DNA of 64,000 nucleotides from Ulota crispa (GCA_963920765.1 OY987243.1:30689060-30753059); one strand, 5' to 3'; positions 24,540 through 37,633 are shown, counted from the first letter of the stretch. Notes: a model not told the origin generated them from the sequence alone. A program made the numbers and translations.

Positions 24540-24785
24540 TGTTAGAGACGTTACTTCAGAACTTTCCGTTTTTTTTTACTTTGGACTTTAAAATATCTTT
24601 TACTTTAAATTTTTTTTACTTTAGATCTTAGTATATATAGATGTCGAGGCTAAAGTATTATTCAGACTCGACAACACATTTCTTAGAGCCATCGCTCACT
24701 TCCTTTGATATTTGTTTCATCATCTTTGAATCTAAGTTCATTCTTAGTTTTTATCGATTATCTTTCTATTTCTATATTCGTGACA
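24540..24785 (+). repeat. 3' LTR of the Ty3/gypsy fossil
   Basis: It begins TGTTAGAGACGTTA and ends CGTGACA. A purine-rich stretch (GAGAAGGAAATAA) lies just before it, a likely polypurine tract, and AAATC follows. Confidence 0.93.
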
Positions 24786-25185
24786 AAATCTTTTGAAGTC
24801 TCATCTACCACGTGATTTTCAATTTCTAAGTCCTCTGCCATCACCTAATAAATAAATATATACAACAAGAATAAGAACATAGCATCAGCATGTATGATGA
24901 ATATAATAAAAATTTCATAAATTCAATAGTTAAAAAGTTAGTAAATCATTCTTCTTTGATTCCTTTCTTTCTTTTTCTTTTTTTTTCCATCATTCCAACC
25001 ATTGTATCTACCATCTCTTCCTCCAATATGGCATCCTCTTCTTTTAGTCCTCCTGATCTTCCCTTCTCCACAAATACTACAACCTCTTCTTTGTTCATTT
25101 CCAATTGTTTTTGTATGTTTTTGATTCTCTTCTTCTTTTCTTGTGTAGTAACAAGATTGGGAATCCCTATCTGAAGAAACACATT

Positions 25186-26240
25186 TGCATTTCTCCTGAT
25201 GTTTGCAGCTCGAACTCGTATTTTGTAAAACTGCCCTCACCTCTTTCTTGAACCAAAAAAATGCATTTTTTCTTTGTTTAGTCTTCTACCATCGATCTGA
25301 ACAAGATGAACTTTTTCTTTGTTCACTACTTTCCCTTGTTTCATTGGTGCACTAGACCCATTTGTGTTTTGAGTGCCTGATTGCAGCTCGCAAACGCTTT
25401 TTTTTTTTGTGTGAAGAGGCAATGACGTTTTCTTCATCTCCAATAAAAGTCTCCTTACAACGACTTCCCTGCATTGTATAGAAGAAAAACAATTAAACAC
25501 ACACACACTAAATAACACACTAAAAGAAACTAAAAAAATCCAAATGCTCCCTTCCTCAACCCAAAAAATCAACAATTAAAAAAAAAAACTCACCATACGC
25601 GTCATGTTGTTCTTGGTGCTCTACACTATCCACAAGCAATGATAATGTTAAAAATACAATCCTGGCAAATCAAAACTTCTCATTGTGAGCATTAAAAGTT
25701 CACATGTTATGCCTACAGTTGTTAATACCCAATATTCTCAAACTGAGTAATGTCCACATCACAACGACAACTCTATGTCCCAATCTAGTAGCAAAGATAA
25801 CGTCTTGTTTCAAAAGACCAAGAGTCAACACAAATAGACAATTCAAGTATGAAGCATGTTTCATCAAAACAAAAATTTCTTCACAAACACCCTACACTAG
25901 AGTTTACAAGTCAAATCATGCACTTCAAAACTTAAGAAAACAATTCATGTCCATAATCTCAAAGCACTCTCTTGATTATAATATCTCACAATTGGAAGTC
26001 CATGCAAGCTGCAGAGAATTAAAAAAAGATTATCATTCAACAATTCAACACCTTCCCACTTAAGATTATAACAAAAAATTCTTTAGAAATCCTAAACCGC
26101 AACATGAATATTACGCACATTGTACATGATTGAAATTAATGCAAACTAAATACTTCAATGAACACACACACCCACGCTTGCACATCAAACCGTTGACAAT
26201 GGCCAGAACTGAATTTAACCCCCACAAATTTTGTGAAGCA
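25186..26240. other. AT-rich spacer, upstream part of the minus-strand relic possible
   Basis: Minus-strand frames at 25237-25575 continue the Lys-rich style of the neighbouring relic but carry no recognisable domain. Nothing else was recognised. Confidence 0.3.
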
Positions 26241-26244
26241 ATAT

Positions 26245-27500
26245 ATTTGCCCATCTCCTCCTGAATCCTTTGTCAAAACAACGCTTGGTGAACTGAAAAG
26301 TCAGCTCTTTGTCCTTGCTACTGCGTGTTGCAATTATTTATCAAATGTTGATGAAGGTTCCAAACGTGAGCAGCAGCGTGTCTTGCACAGACGCTCAAAA
26401 CCCACACTCCATCAGCACTGCTTGCTCCGGTCCACTTGCATCGACTCTTGCATTTCAGGCTACGTAACAAAGATTTCAATAACAGCAAACACTCTCTCTG
26501 CATACACGCTCATAGACAAAGCGAGGTCCAAACTCAAAACCACCGCAAAAATTGACCTATTGGCAACGTTGCTTTCTGATCCTCCAAAGTTGGCCTTTCC
26601 TCATCGATACAAACATTGCTAAGGGTCTCATCAATACAAACGCTGCTAAAGGTTGTGACAAACAAAGTGACTTTATCATCTTTGAAGTTGGCCCTCATCT
26701 TTCAAAGTTTGACATGGGTTTTCATGGCCATACACTGCTGGCGGAAGTGAATGGCACGGCCAGCTTGAGCCATACACTATGCCAGCAGTGTATGGCTCAA
26801 GCTGGCTGTGCCGAATAGTGTATGATAATTTTTGCAAGGGCCATACATTGCGCCAGCAATGTATGGCTCAAGCTGACCGTGCCATTCACTTCTGCCAGCA
26901 GTGTATGGTTGTTGGCTTTCACTTTTTTTATGATTTTTTTTTGTTTGACTTCAAAAGATGCGGAGACCTGATGCGGTAATGAGTACAACCGTGGTACGAT
27001 CGGACGCAATCAGTAGTCGCTCTTCCCGATTTTCATGGACCATCGCGAGAGCACTTGATGCTGCAATACTTGCAGTGTTTTATCGGCTGCTATACCCAAT
27101 CACCACCATCTCATACTCATGCTCACAAATAGCAACAAAACACGCTTGATCAGTATAGAAACAAATCGAGCATTTGTTTATTCACGTCAACATCACATGC
27201 AAGAAGTCAGGTGCTAGGATTGAGGAGAAGGTGGTATTAGCCTACTAATTCTTCTTTCCATTCCATCTCTACCTTGACGTCACCAAAAAGAACCCCATGT
27301 GTATCCCAAAGTGATGAGATTCCGAGGTGGGCGTGCCATTAAAAAGGAAAGAAAACTCTTCAGCTCATCGGCGTCTTAGGATTTGGCCATGTCGCCGCCA
27401 ACTGCCATGGCTCGGTTTGGAAAAATTACCAGATTCCTTTCAATGCACAGCGCACATTGTGCCCTCGACACATAATTGTTTCGTCTCTTAGGATCGACTA
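26245..27500 (+). repeat. Unclassified 1.1-1.3 kb dispersed repeat, copy A
   Basis: It is GC-richer than its surroundings and homologous in inverted orientation to 42905-43985. Shared blocks include AGACCTGATGCGGT near 26965, AGTCGCTC near 27014, and the stretch around GCCATTAAAAAG near 27335, ending near GGATCGACTAA. Both copies carry palindromes built on CCATACACTGCTGG. Family unknown; no domain was recognised in its open frames. Confidence 0.7.
26726..26908. repeat. Compound palindrome inside repeat copy A
   Basis: Outer arms CCATACACTGCTGGCGGAAG... and ...CTTCTGCCAGCAGTGTATGG pair with each other. Inside lies a second palindrome, about 26752-26812, built on CAGCTTGAGCCATACACT and its inverse. 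The structure looks like the simple palindrome of copy B with an internal part of the arms duplicated. Confidence 0.85.
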
Positions 27501-27699
27501 AGGTAGAAATACCAATAATGGTTAAAATAAGCCACTTTAGATTATAAGATATAGGGAATTTCTTGAGAAATTAAGCTCAATTTGTGCAGAAACAAGGATA
27601 AGGAAGAGTGAAAAAAAAAAACTCAAAAATGAATATTTCATGCAATATAATTGTTTATTCTTAATTTTGACCTATTCTTGTTTCATAGGTGTACCATAA

Positions 27700-28343
27700 C
27701 CCCTAAATGCCCAAGCAACCAGATTTGGGTCTTTACAAAACTTTGAAGATGAATAAAACCTTATCAAATCATTATTTTTAGTATTATTTTTTCAATTTAA
27801 GTTTGTTTTGAAGTCTACTTTCAAAATCAAAAATCTGATTTTGAAAATGAAAGTTGATGATTTTTCTACTCAAGATTTTGTACAAGGGTGTCTAGTACAA
27901 TCTTGAGTTTTCTAGTGTTGAAAGATCTTGAAAATGAGCCTCAAATACACTAAAGCTTGGAGAAAAATCCACATTCTAGACCCATTTAAAAATAATGTAG
28001 GAGTAAATTTTTTGAACTGTAAATTCATTAGAGTTAGACATGTAATCACCTTAAACCTCAGATTTTTTGGTGACCAAGTTTTTACATTTGACATTTGAAA
28101 TGAGGATTAGAAGATTTTAACTCACTTTTGCAAGTTTAACACCCTCATGTTCAAACATTATAAATTTTCAAACTATAAGTGATATTGTTGTGTTTTCTTT
28201 TTCCATGTAATCTAAAACATTTTTAGTTTGAAATTGTATGGTTTCATTTGAAAAAAACTTGATGAAATTTTTGAAAAAATTGATTGATTGTTCAATTTCA
28301 TGGGAAGTTCAAGAAGCTCATATAGGGCTTGGGCATTTATGGG
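27700..28343 (+). mobile_element. TTAA-type MITE, 644 bp, copy 1
   Basis: The left end is CCCCTAAATGCCCAAGC and the right end GCTTGGGCATTTATGGG. Flanks are ATAA (one change from TTAA) on the left and TTAA at 28344-28347. Same length and orientation as the copy at 40004-40647, with high similarity throughout. No coding capacity for a transposase. Confidence 0.8.
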
Positions 28344-28347
28344 TTAA

Positions 28348-30277
28348 GCTTCAACTCTAGAAGTCATTATAGCTAGCACCTTCTTCTTCTTTGTTTCTTT
28401 AAAAAAAAAATTCTATTTAGAGCAAAGCTTTTACATAAATAATTTGTTTGGCTTTTATCGGTATCACAAATCTGCAAGCTCACTCGTTAATTTCGTTTTT
28501 CTCAAGTACTTTTAATAGATTTGGTTTTTCATTATATGTTTCATTTTCGATACTAAAAAGTATTCAGAAATGAGAAACTGATTTAAAGTTTCAAGCTTTT
28601 TACGTTAAATTGACTTCTATAAGACTAATTTATGAGGCTGTAACAGCTGTTTTTAACGGTGAACTTTATTTAGTTATGAAATTTTTCTTTCAAATCTGAA
28701 CTAAATCAAACACGATTATCTAGTAAACGTAGATCTGCAATAAAACATATCAACTATAATTTTAAAAATGCAGATTTGAATTAGTTTATCAGAATATTGA
28801 AGCTCAAAGATTTACAATAATTTACTTTTTGGTCTGTTGGGAGATACACATAGCAAATACCAACAAGAAATAACAGAAAATAGCAAATCTAAACCAAGGT
28901 AACCATCAGGTTTAGAAATGCATTTATTTATTTGTTATGTGATATAAAAATGTCAAATATACAATGGGATCATTAGTTCTAAGACCAAGTGAAATTTAAA
29001 AGTTTCTTAAATTATTCTAAGATATATTATAGATTGATATTACAACGTTGAAAAACTACTCATATAATAAATACGTGTTATCAATAAACAATCGAAGCCT
29101 CAATTACCAATTATTTGAAACCTCTTTAATATATGAATTATTACTACAAATATCAAATTGTAGATGGAGAATGTTATTGTGAATAGGTTTTTGTGCGCAA
29201 TGAACCTCAAATTTTTGTCAAAATACTAAATTTTACTTACAATTGTGTACATAGGGCTCTACAATTATGCATTTTAAACTTTCATCTCTGTAAAAACTTG
29301 TTGATTTTAAAAATCTTCATTGATTTTGAGTTTTGAATTGGTTCTTGCTCACAAAATCTTAACTCACCACTCATGGCTCACCGTTTTACACTCACAAAAG
29401 AGTCATTCCAATATTATGCACCACATTTCAAGATTAATTATTTGTTAGAACATAGATCAATTATATAAATATCATACATTGTTACGTTGAAAATTCCATA
29501 TGAGAGTGTTTCAAATAACAGAGTAAATCTCACAAGTAAAACACCATGAAATACGTTTTCTTATTTTTATTGATACAATTATTACACTTGGATTTTTTCT
29601 CAAAACATTCACCCTTTATTGTTCTTTAAGATTCTTATAAAAGTTTGCCTTTCGGAGACATGTACTTGTTAAAAATCATAAAATTTCATTAGTGCAAGTA
29701 TGTATTATTTAACAACTCGTTTCTCCAATTCAGATTTTTGACATGTTCATGCTTTCAAAAATTGACCTTTAAAATCCTAAAAAAGTACCACAATTATAAT
29801 TGCATAGTGTAAAAACGGCAAAAAATTCTTGGAAACCCCAAAATGATTGAAATTCCAAATTATCAACTTTAAAGGAGATTTGGATTTTTTTCTAATGTAA
29901 TTAGTGTAAGGCTAGATTCAAGCATGTGGATATGATAGATCAGATTTTGCAAATTTAAATTACAATTTGTCATTCACTTTTTCTTGTAGTTTGCATTTTA
30001 GCAACACCATTACTATTTTAGAACATTTGGACAGTCTCTAGGTTCTTTGAGTTAAATGAAAGATACTTAAAACTTTTTCATTCTGTATATGATTTGAAAA
30101 TCGTCAATTCAACAATAGAAAAGGTTTTTTTTTGTGCTAAGTGAATTGGCCGTTAGGTTAACAATTAGACCCAATCTTAAAAATCATTAGGACTCTGACT
30201 TCAAAACCAATTGAGAGTACTTCAAGTAATATTCAACAATTATGCAACAAGTTTTTTGGGCCGATTAAATTATTCAA
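28348..30277. other. AT-rich spacer, nothing recognised
   Basis: No open frame above 60 codons with family resemblance, no paired termini and no RNA gene was seen. Confidence 0.4.
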
Positions 30278-30281
30278 TTAA

Positions 30282-31200
30282 CCCCTAAAATTCTTCTGTG
30301 TTTAAAGGCCCAAAACTACTTCTAAATACTATTCCCCAAATCAAGGTCAAAATTTTCATTGAACTTTACTTTTTAACAAATCCAACCATAGGATCCTTTG
30401 GTTGACTTGCACAAGTACATTGTCCCAAAATTTCAGAATAAATATCCCCACCAATTGCAAGATTAATGTGCCTAAACTTCAAAATGTAGGTTTTTCTAGT
30501 CCTTCCAAAAAGTGATTTTTTGATTTTCAAGCTTTTTAGAAAAAAACACATATGTTGTATTTCTTGTGCAATTTTTGCAATATGTCAAAAAATGGGTTGA
30601 AAGCATATATAAAAAAATTTAACCAAATAAAAATTGAATTCATTTTTACAAAAATTGTAAAGTGAAAGGTATTGATGAATAAAAGATATATCTAATATGC
30701 TAATAAGTTTTGGAAGAATTTGAAAATTGTTAATCCCAATGGTGAGAATGCTCTAACAGACAACTAGTAACTTTATTTTTCATTTTCATTGGTAACTTTT
30801 CAAAATTGAGAGTAAAAGATAACTTTAAATGTTTTTTCTACCCTCTTCCTACCTTCATTACTCGCAAAAGAAAACTCCTTGTGTCTCTTACCTCATTATT
30901 TGAAATTGAGTGATTCAATTTTTTGTGAGTAGGTATCAATCTATACAATTCTAAAAAAATTATAAAAAAAAAAATTAGAATATAATTTTTGCTGCCCGGT
31001 TTGACATTGTAATTGAAAAAACCTTATAACTTTTGCAATACTTATCCAAATGACATGAAATAAAACTTCACATGTAGATTATGATGAGCAGCATCCATCC
31101 TAAAAAATTCATGAAAAATTTCCAAATTATGAAATCAATAGAGCTTGCCCAAGTTCTCATAAAGCCCAAAGCCCAAAGTGGGTTCCTTGGGCCTTTAGGG
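30282..31200 (+). mobile_element. TTAA-type MITE, about 919 bp, right target decayed
   Basis: TTAA at 30278-30281 precedes CCCCTAAA, and the right end reads GGGCCTTTAGGG without an intact TTAA. Interior blocks match the element at 36699-37633, for example AAATCCAACCATA and TTTTTGCTRCCCGRTT. An older copy of the same family. Confidence 0.55.
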
Positions 31201-33646
31201 AAGTAGCATAAAAAGTGCTTTTATATATTACTAGAAGTTAATTTTAACATGCAGATTTCTCATTGATTTGAGCTTGTTGTTTTTAGAATAAAAAGGAAAT
31301 AGTTTAGGATAGCGCTATTGCAAAATTGAATTGTTCTATTGAAACAAAACAAAACATTATAAATGTATTGCATGTGTGAAATGTCACATTTGAATGTGCA
31401 TTTTGTCAAATTACTCATGTTTAACCATGTAAACAATGGCTTCAATTGTTCATATGTAAAGTACCCTAAATCGGCTCTTTTCAGGGAATTAGATTTGATT
31501 GAGGCCTCATGTTTAGTTACAATTGAAACTGAAGTGGGTTTGTGCTTCTTCATCTTTAAAAAAAAATGTGCATCTATGGTTTTGCTTCAAACATATTTCT
31601 TCTAATCTAAAGAAGCACCAACCATAGGGCCTTTTCCCTTATGAATTTCATTTTTTGAAGAGTAGCTATATGGTTTTCCAAATGATCCCAATAAATATTT
31701 CTCAATATAAAAATCATTCTATCTTCCAATCCATTTGGTTAACATTTCTGAAAAAAATTCCTAATATTTCAAAACTAATATACTGTAAGATCCTACGGTT
31801 ACATATGCACAAAAATGCTTTTGTTTTCAAATGTGATTGTTGCATTTAAAATGGCAGTTTTAGAAAGTTTTTGGTGAAAAAGTAGCTTGCATGTCAAGGG
31901 TTAAACATATATCGGGGTTGCTTCATGTTATACCCAACCAAGTAGAGAGGTTTTGGGGTTGAGTGGCCAACTTTTCTTGAGAGGTTCAAAAATAGGTATT
32001 AGAATCATCATATTACTAAAATCAAAATGATATCTATAATAACATATGTGCACCATTGTAATATCACATATCCACTCTTTGTGATGTCATCATCATACTA
32101 CTCAATTCACATTGACTTTTGTAGTATCACATCTGCACCTCTATAATACCACATCTTTGGAGTTTGTGGCATTAATTAAGCAGACCATTGCATGATAGTT
32201 AGTCTTTCTGGCTACAGGAAATCAGAATAAAAATCCTTTTTCAAATGTCAAACCCTAATACAAAAATCTCGCATAGTCAGAAACAAAGAGAAAGTATTTC
32301 AACAAAATTGCTAATAAACTAAAATTGTGCGCAAAGCCAAAACAAGCCAAGATATCGTATGTATAGTATGATCTAAATAATTAATTATGTGATTATTGGC
32401 AATTTTTTGAATTTCAAATATACATGAGGTCTTCCTACAATCCTTACTCTCTAAAAGGATGTTATCATTTAAGATGCATCAAAGAGTGTGTACCATCCAT
32501 GTCATGGATTAACTTTATGATTGATACCCTTTTTGTATTGATCTCCGACTCCTCAAAACAAGGTTTTGTAGGCTGCCACACCCACCCCCAAATCACAATT
32601 TCAACTCCGTGTCCAATTTTATGTAATAGACCTCAACAGACGTCATTCTTGCATATTGTACCCTCACAACGAGTTTGTACCAAATTGATTCCAGAACAAA
32701 ATAATCATAACAATAATAAACATTAAGAGTGTTGGATATTAAATCAATAAAAAAGCACAAGATGTTATTGTACTTGATATGCATTTTATTAGTATATGGA
32801 GGACCACAATAATAACTTGAAATGATGTTTTTTGCAAATAAATTGTATGTAGGAACCACATGCTATATGAGCTTGCTATGTCATTGGATAATTAAAATTT
32901 TGAAATACATAACATTCATTTTATTTTAATTGGTGATTTGATTTAATTGGTGATTTGATTAAATTTCAAATGACATTTCAATGCCTAGAAAGGAATTTCT
33001 AGAAAATCATCTCAAAAATAAAAAGGTTATGGTAAAGGCAAAAATTGCATGAACTAGTTGATTAAAATGAATTAAATTTGTAGAAACCATGACTTGAAAA
33101 GGTCAAAGACCTTTCAATACAACCACTTTAATGACAATAATTATGATTTCATGACCAAAAAGTTTTTTGGTGTTTTTATCTATTGTAATCCTGAACATTC
33201 ATAATTTTGCAGCAAACAATCAATTGGTTTAATTTGTAAAGACGTGATTGTTACAATGTTCTTAAACAAAGACAAAAGTTAAAATTCAAAATTTAATCAC
33301 ACAATAATTTAAGAATTTATTAAAAATCCAATTTTATGTTATGACGTTCAAGATGTAATACATAACAATTTTATAAAAACAAGATAATATTTTTATTATT
33401 CATTGCCCAAGTATGACTTCATTATAAGTATTCATCTAAATTATAACTGTTATGGTTAACTTGAAAGAAAATTGACAACAAACCTTTTCACAATGAAATT
33501 AGAAATGAAAATGAAAGTTTTCATTTTGTTAATGAGTTTGTTTAAAAAAAATATAGCTTCCATATTTGTGCACCTTTTATTAAAGATCATATATATGCAC
33601 ACTTTGTAAAAAAAACTGATTGAAAAATAATTGGCATATTACTTAC
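31201..33646. other. AT-rich spacer; 3' end of the ULP gene may lie here
   Basis: The SUMO-protease gene ends its last recognised exon at 33647 with a good donor, so a further 3' exon should lie below that point. I could not identify it. TTAA with AAGGG at about 31902-31909 looks like the right end of another decayed TTAA element. Confidence 0.35.
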
Positions 33647-36476
33647 ATGCTTCGGGAATAATTGGCTTGACTGAAGATTGAATATTTGAGGTGCTTGTTT
33701 GAGAAAAAGTTTTGTGTAATGTAGTAGGAACAATCCACAATCATAACCATTCTTTTGTAGAGGTACCTGCACATAAAATATTCTTAATTATTATAAATAA
33801 CTTTTACAATTAGTTGTTGTTTTCTTGGCATATAATGTCTAAAGCACCGTTTCATAAAACAATGCTACAATTATTATTGTTTTTTAATTAAGTTCAAAGT
33901 GTAACTTTAAGATACTATTGGCTATCTTGTTTTAAACATCTTCAAAACTTTTCTTAGTCAAAAACCTTGTAAACTACAAGATTGATATCGAACTTGAATT
34001 TTGAACACACGTTTTTTTTAGCTCCTCCTGCATTGTTAACTTTTGTTTTTCAAAATTTGAAGCAAAATACTACATATGCCCTAGAACTTGTTCTTGAATA
34101 TTTTATATTGAATAATCAATTTAAAAATAAACATTTAATACATTTTATTTTGTATCCATTTTTCAATATGATATTTATTATAAAGAGGTTCAACATGAAA
34201 AGAAACATTGAATTGTTAAAGTCTTAAACACAACATTGAAAAATGTTAATTCTAGGAACAACTATGTTGTACAATGCAAGCTACATCTTATGCTCATTAC
34301 AATTTCCAAAATAAAATGAAGGGGTTTCAAACTAAGATTCATTTTATTTACTAAAAAAATACCATATATATGTGGATTATAAAACTCCTCACCATTTTCA
34401 TCTTCTTCATTCAATTCAAATTTTTAATGCTTAAATGAATTTTACATACACATGATTTGTTTAAATTTAATATTTTTTGAAAGTGATTTTCATAAATCAC
34501 CTAAGATACCTTGTGTTTGTAAAGACATTACTTTTTACAAAATAAGTTCTACAACCTTGTAATCAATGCTTGAAAAAGGTTGGGCCTAAAAATTAGTTAG
34601 TGACTCCATCACCCCATGTTGTGATAAAACATATAAAATCAGAAATCAAATTTTTTCTTTAGAACTAATTTTTTTCAAAAGAGTTGAATTGTTAAATAAA
34701 AATGTAATTGATCCTATTTACATAAGATCTCACTTCAAAAGCACTACATTATTGGACTAAATTTCAATTGCAAAAGGCAACCTTTGTAAATAGAAGACAT
34801 TGAACCATATACCGTTTAGCAATACATACCTCCACCTTTACAAAATCCATTTTGGAAAACAATTTTGTAGCATTGTTGTAATTGTTTCTTGAATGGTCAT
34901 GTTCCCATGCGTGTATCAAAAAACTACATCACATAATAATCATAATTAAAAACACTCACATGTCACCATTTTGCTTCAAAAGAGAAATCATTGTACAATC
35001 CACTAATGTATATTAATTTTTTAGAATAAAAACAACATGATTTTCAAAATTTCAAAATTTTGGGACTATTGAGGTTAGTTTACTTACTTCTTGATGTGCA
35101 CTTCAACATCCCAATGTATATTTGGAAATGAATCCACATGTAAAATGCAATGTGTAGGCATACTTGGATCTATGTCAACATAGAGCCACAATTACAGTCT
35201 TCTTAATCATAAAAATAATAACATTGTAATAAAAGTGAGTACAAAGCAACTGGTGAAAATGTAAATATTACTATTACTATACAATACCATGATAAACAAA
35301 AATGTATGCATATTTACCAGAGCTTTTATTGTTTGCATTACAAGGATAACAAACCATAACAAGGCTCCAATGTAACCTGCATCATTTTTACTTAGTACAT
35401 TGTTGCATATTCAATAGCATTTGATTTCAAATTGTCATAATGAAAATGAAAAGTTTTCCAAATGAAAGTTACTAGGGTGCAAGATAATTATATTCCAAAA
35501 TTCATGTCATTGACATAGTTTTGTTTAGAATTGCTCCATTGTAACCAAGTTTTGATTACAACTAACAGAAATGAATTTATAAACATAAACAAATTTCCAT
35601 TGGTTTTCATGAAAGTATATATTTTATTTAGTAAGTGTATTTATCAAATTGTAGATTATAGTAATTGGGCTTGGAATTACTTATCTATTAATAGCACTTC
35701 ATCATATATTTAAAAAAACAATTCATGAGAATTGTAGAGATAAAAATTCCAAACAAATCCATATATTGCAAATTGGAATTGGTCATTTAATATTTTTTTT
35801 TAAATACTTGAATTTCACATGTAGTATTTGCAACATATTAAATATAGAAACGAAATTCCAAAAAAATGGTTATTTATTTTTCTAGAAAGATGATGAAAGT
35901 TTTTAATAACATATTAAGGGTATACCTGTCAGTGATAGGAATTATAAGATAATCTTGATGGAAAATTAGACTAGGACGAATCCAACTTAACACTGCCTCA
36001 AATGCACTCTTGAAGTCCTTCAAATTACCATCCTTGTCCTTGTTCCTATGATACGTGCTTTGAAGTTTTGTGAAAAAAAAAAAAATGAGAACGAAAAATC
36101 TCTTTTGTTCACTTTCGCGGAGGGATTCTTGCAAATTCCTGTAACACACAAATATTCAATAATTGACCTTAGTTCCATAATTACAAACATTCATTTCAAA
36201 TTCATCTACATAAACTATATATTGCATTGTATGTCAAAATTGAACAAAACTAAATTTATGAACGACAAAAACTCACTTAAGGTAGAAGTCAATGACGTTG
36301 TCATTGAGATATTCCTTTGGCTTCGAACAATGCAAATCTTGTTCGGTGATGGTTACTTGGTCTGCATTATCCTTTGGATAGCTGAAATGTACTCCTTTTT
36401 TTGGTTTTTTTTCAGGTACTGCTGCAATCTTTTGTTCCTGTAGATTTCTTTGATCTAGATTCCTTCGAGCTGCCAT
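33647..36476 (-). CDS. ULP1-type SUMO-specific cysteine protease (C48), six exons, 3' end unresolved
   Basis: Exons (minus strand): 36277-36476, 35926-36138, 35318-35376, 35088-35169, 34830-34923 and 33647-33766. All splice sites are GT..AG, phases are consistent, and 256 codons are open with no stop. The C48 catalytic set is complete: His140 in LHWSLVMV, Asp170 in CILHVDSFP, Gln220 in VPLQKN, and Cys226 in GYDCGLFLLHY. The Q-to-C spacing of six matches yeast Ulp1. The N-terminal part EYLNDNVIDFYLK is the usual start of the fold. Such proteases process SUMO precursors or remove SUMO from targets. The model starts at ATG 36476, giving almost no N-terminal extension; exon-like sequence at 38470-38562 might belong to it. 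A terminal exon is missing. It lies in transposon-rich DNA, so a gene captured by or belonging to a transposon is possible. Confidence 0.75.
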
Positions 36477-36698
36477 AGAAAGGGTAAAAAAGATTAGTTT
36501 ACACCTTGAATGGATTGTCCAATTATTAAGCAATTAAGTGTGATTCTTGAAATTATATCAAGAATGTTTAAAATGATATTTATTATAGTAACTTTCAATA
36601 AATGGAAATAAAACGTAATAGAAATAATCCCATTTGCTAGAATTAGAAGAAAAATCTTGTAATCTATTCCAAACCTTTTTTACTACAAACATTTTTAA

Positions 36699-37633
36699 CC
36701 CCTAAAGGTCCAAGTCCTTTTTTTTTTGGGTGAAAATCACTCAAAACTGCCACTTTTGGGAGAGTGAGAAGAAATGTAATTCTTTTTTTTTGGAAATCCA
36801 ACCATAAGATCTTGCTCTAAACAATGGGAGGTACTTACGGAAAAAAAGCTAGCTCATTCTAGATGGTGAAGAGTGAGATATTCACATAAGAAGTGAAAAA
36901 AAAAGTTTTTGCGCTGCTGCCCAGAAATTTCAAAAGCCTTTGTATATCAAAAAAATTGCTCTACGCAAAGTTGAGGTTTATTTTTCCCATGTAGAAGATC
37001 AAGTTAGGTAAATGTGGGAGAATTTTCAAACAAAACAGAGGTGTGGATCATACTTTGTAAAATCCTGCAATGCCTTAAGGTCATGAAATTCACATATATA
37101 CTAGGCAAAATTGGAGGATTTATGTAAAATTCAAAAATCCAAATTACTTTGATCCAAATGGTGAAAACCAAGGAATTTTAGACTGTTACAACTTGCAAAA
37201 AAAAAGTCAAAAAACAAACACACAAAGAGCTCAAAAAAGTAAAGCAACAAGTTTTACAAGGGGAAAAAGGAATGGAAGTTTTGGAGTCCCATACCTACCC
37301 GCAAACTAAAACTTCTCATAACTTTCATCTCATCTATCAGAATTGAATGATTCAAAGCTTCCCAAATACATAAAAATTTAAAGAACCAATTTCAAAATTT
37401 TATTTAAAAAAGTTGCAATTTTTTTTTTGCTACCCGATTCTCCCATGTTTTTCAATTATTCATGCATAACTTCTTCAATAATTGTCAAAATGAAGAAAAA
37501 TTTAGATTCCCACGCAGATCTTATAATTTCCCATCTTCAATAAAAGTTTCAGAAAATCACACAAAGTAGTTTAGCCATAGGTACTTGCCCAAAATCCCAT
37601 TTGTCCCCTGAGGGTACAATGGGCCTTTAGTGG
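36699..37633 (+). mobile_element. TTAA-type MITE, 935 bp
   Basis: TTAA at 36695-36698 precedes CCCCTAAAGGTCCAAG, and GGGCCTTTAGTGG is followed by TTAA at 37634-37637. Interior related to 30282-31200. Non-coding. It lies about 220 bp upstream of the SUMO-protease start codon and could influence its promoter. Confidence 0.75.

Larger units (their letters stand above)
19526..24785 (+). mobile_element. Decayed Ty3/gypsy chromovirus LTR retrotransposon
   Basis: Two 246-bp LTRs (19526-19771 and 24540-24785) start TG, end CA and are flanked by the 5-bp target repeat AAATC (19521-19525 and 24786-24790). The internal part runs in Ty3/gypsy order: gag-like with a degenerate zinc knuckle (about 20.0-20.95 kb), protease region, reverse transcriptase with a YFDDIFVFS motif (about 21.7-22.5 kb), RNase H, integrase with zinc-binding and core regions (about 23.2-24.0 kb), and a C-terminal chromodomain (about 24.37-24.49 kb). 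The LTRs differ at about 32 of 246 positions by eye, roughly 13 percent, suggesting an insertion several million years old. The coding part is broken in many places, more than a dozen. It is a fossil. Confidence 0.93.
19080..25185 (-). pseudogene. Unrecognised minus-strand gene relic with Cys-pair motifs, split by an LTR retrotransposon
   Basis: A minus-strand exon begins at 24844 after a TTTATTAG acceptor and runs to the insertion point. The same frame continues on the far side from 19520 downward. It shows CSCRKK and CEHCGK, a CxC...CxxC pattern that may bind zinc. An upstream exon-like block (about 24946-25160) encodes a Lys/Glu-rich, probably coiled-coil stretch beginning IGIPNLVTTQEKKKRIKN. 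A stop interrupts the downstream part near 19258. I recognise no family. It could be a host gene or a gene of a large DNA transposon. Removing the retrotransposon plus one AAATC copy leaves the flanking frame open. Confidence 0.4.

Noticed and set aside
24890-25174. 94-codon plus-strand frame
   Set aside because: It is antisense to the Lys/Glu-rich exon-like block, which has a good acceptor and the more protein-like composition.
31240-31901. Another TTAA element ending at GTCAAGGG just before 31902
   Set aside because: The proposed left end (TTAATTTTAACATGC) matches too weakly to support a paired element.
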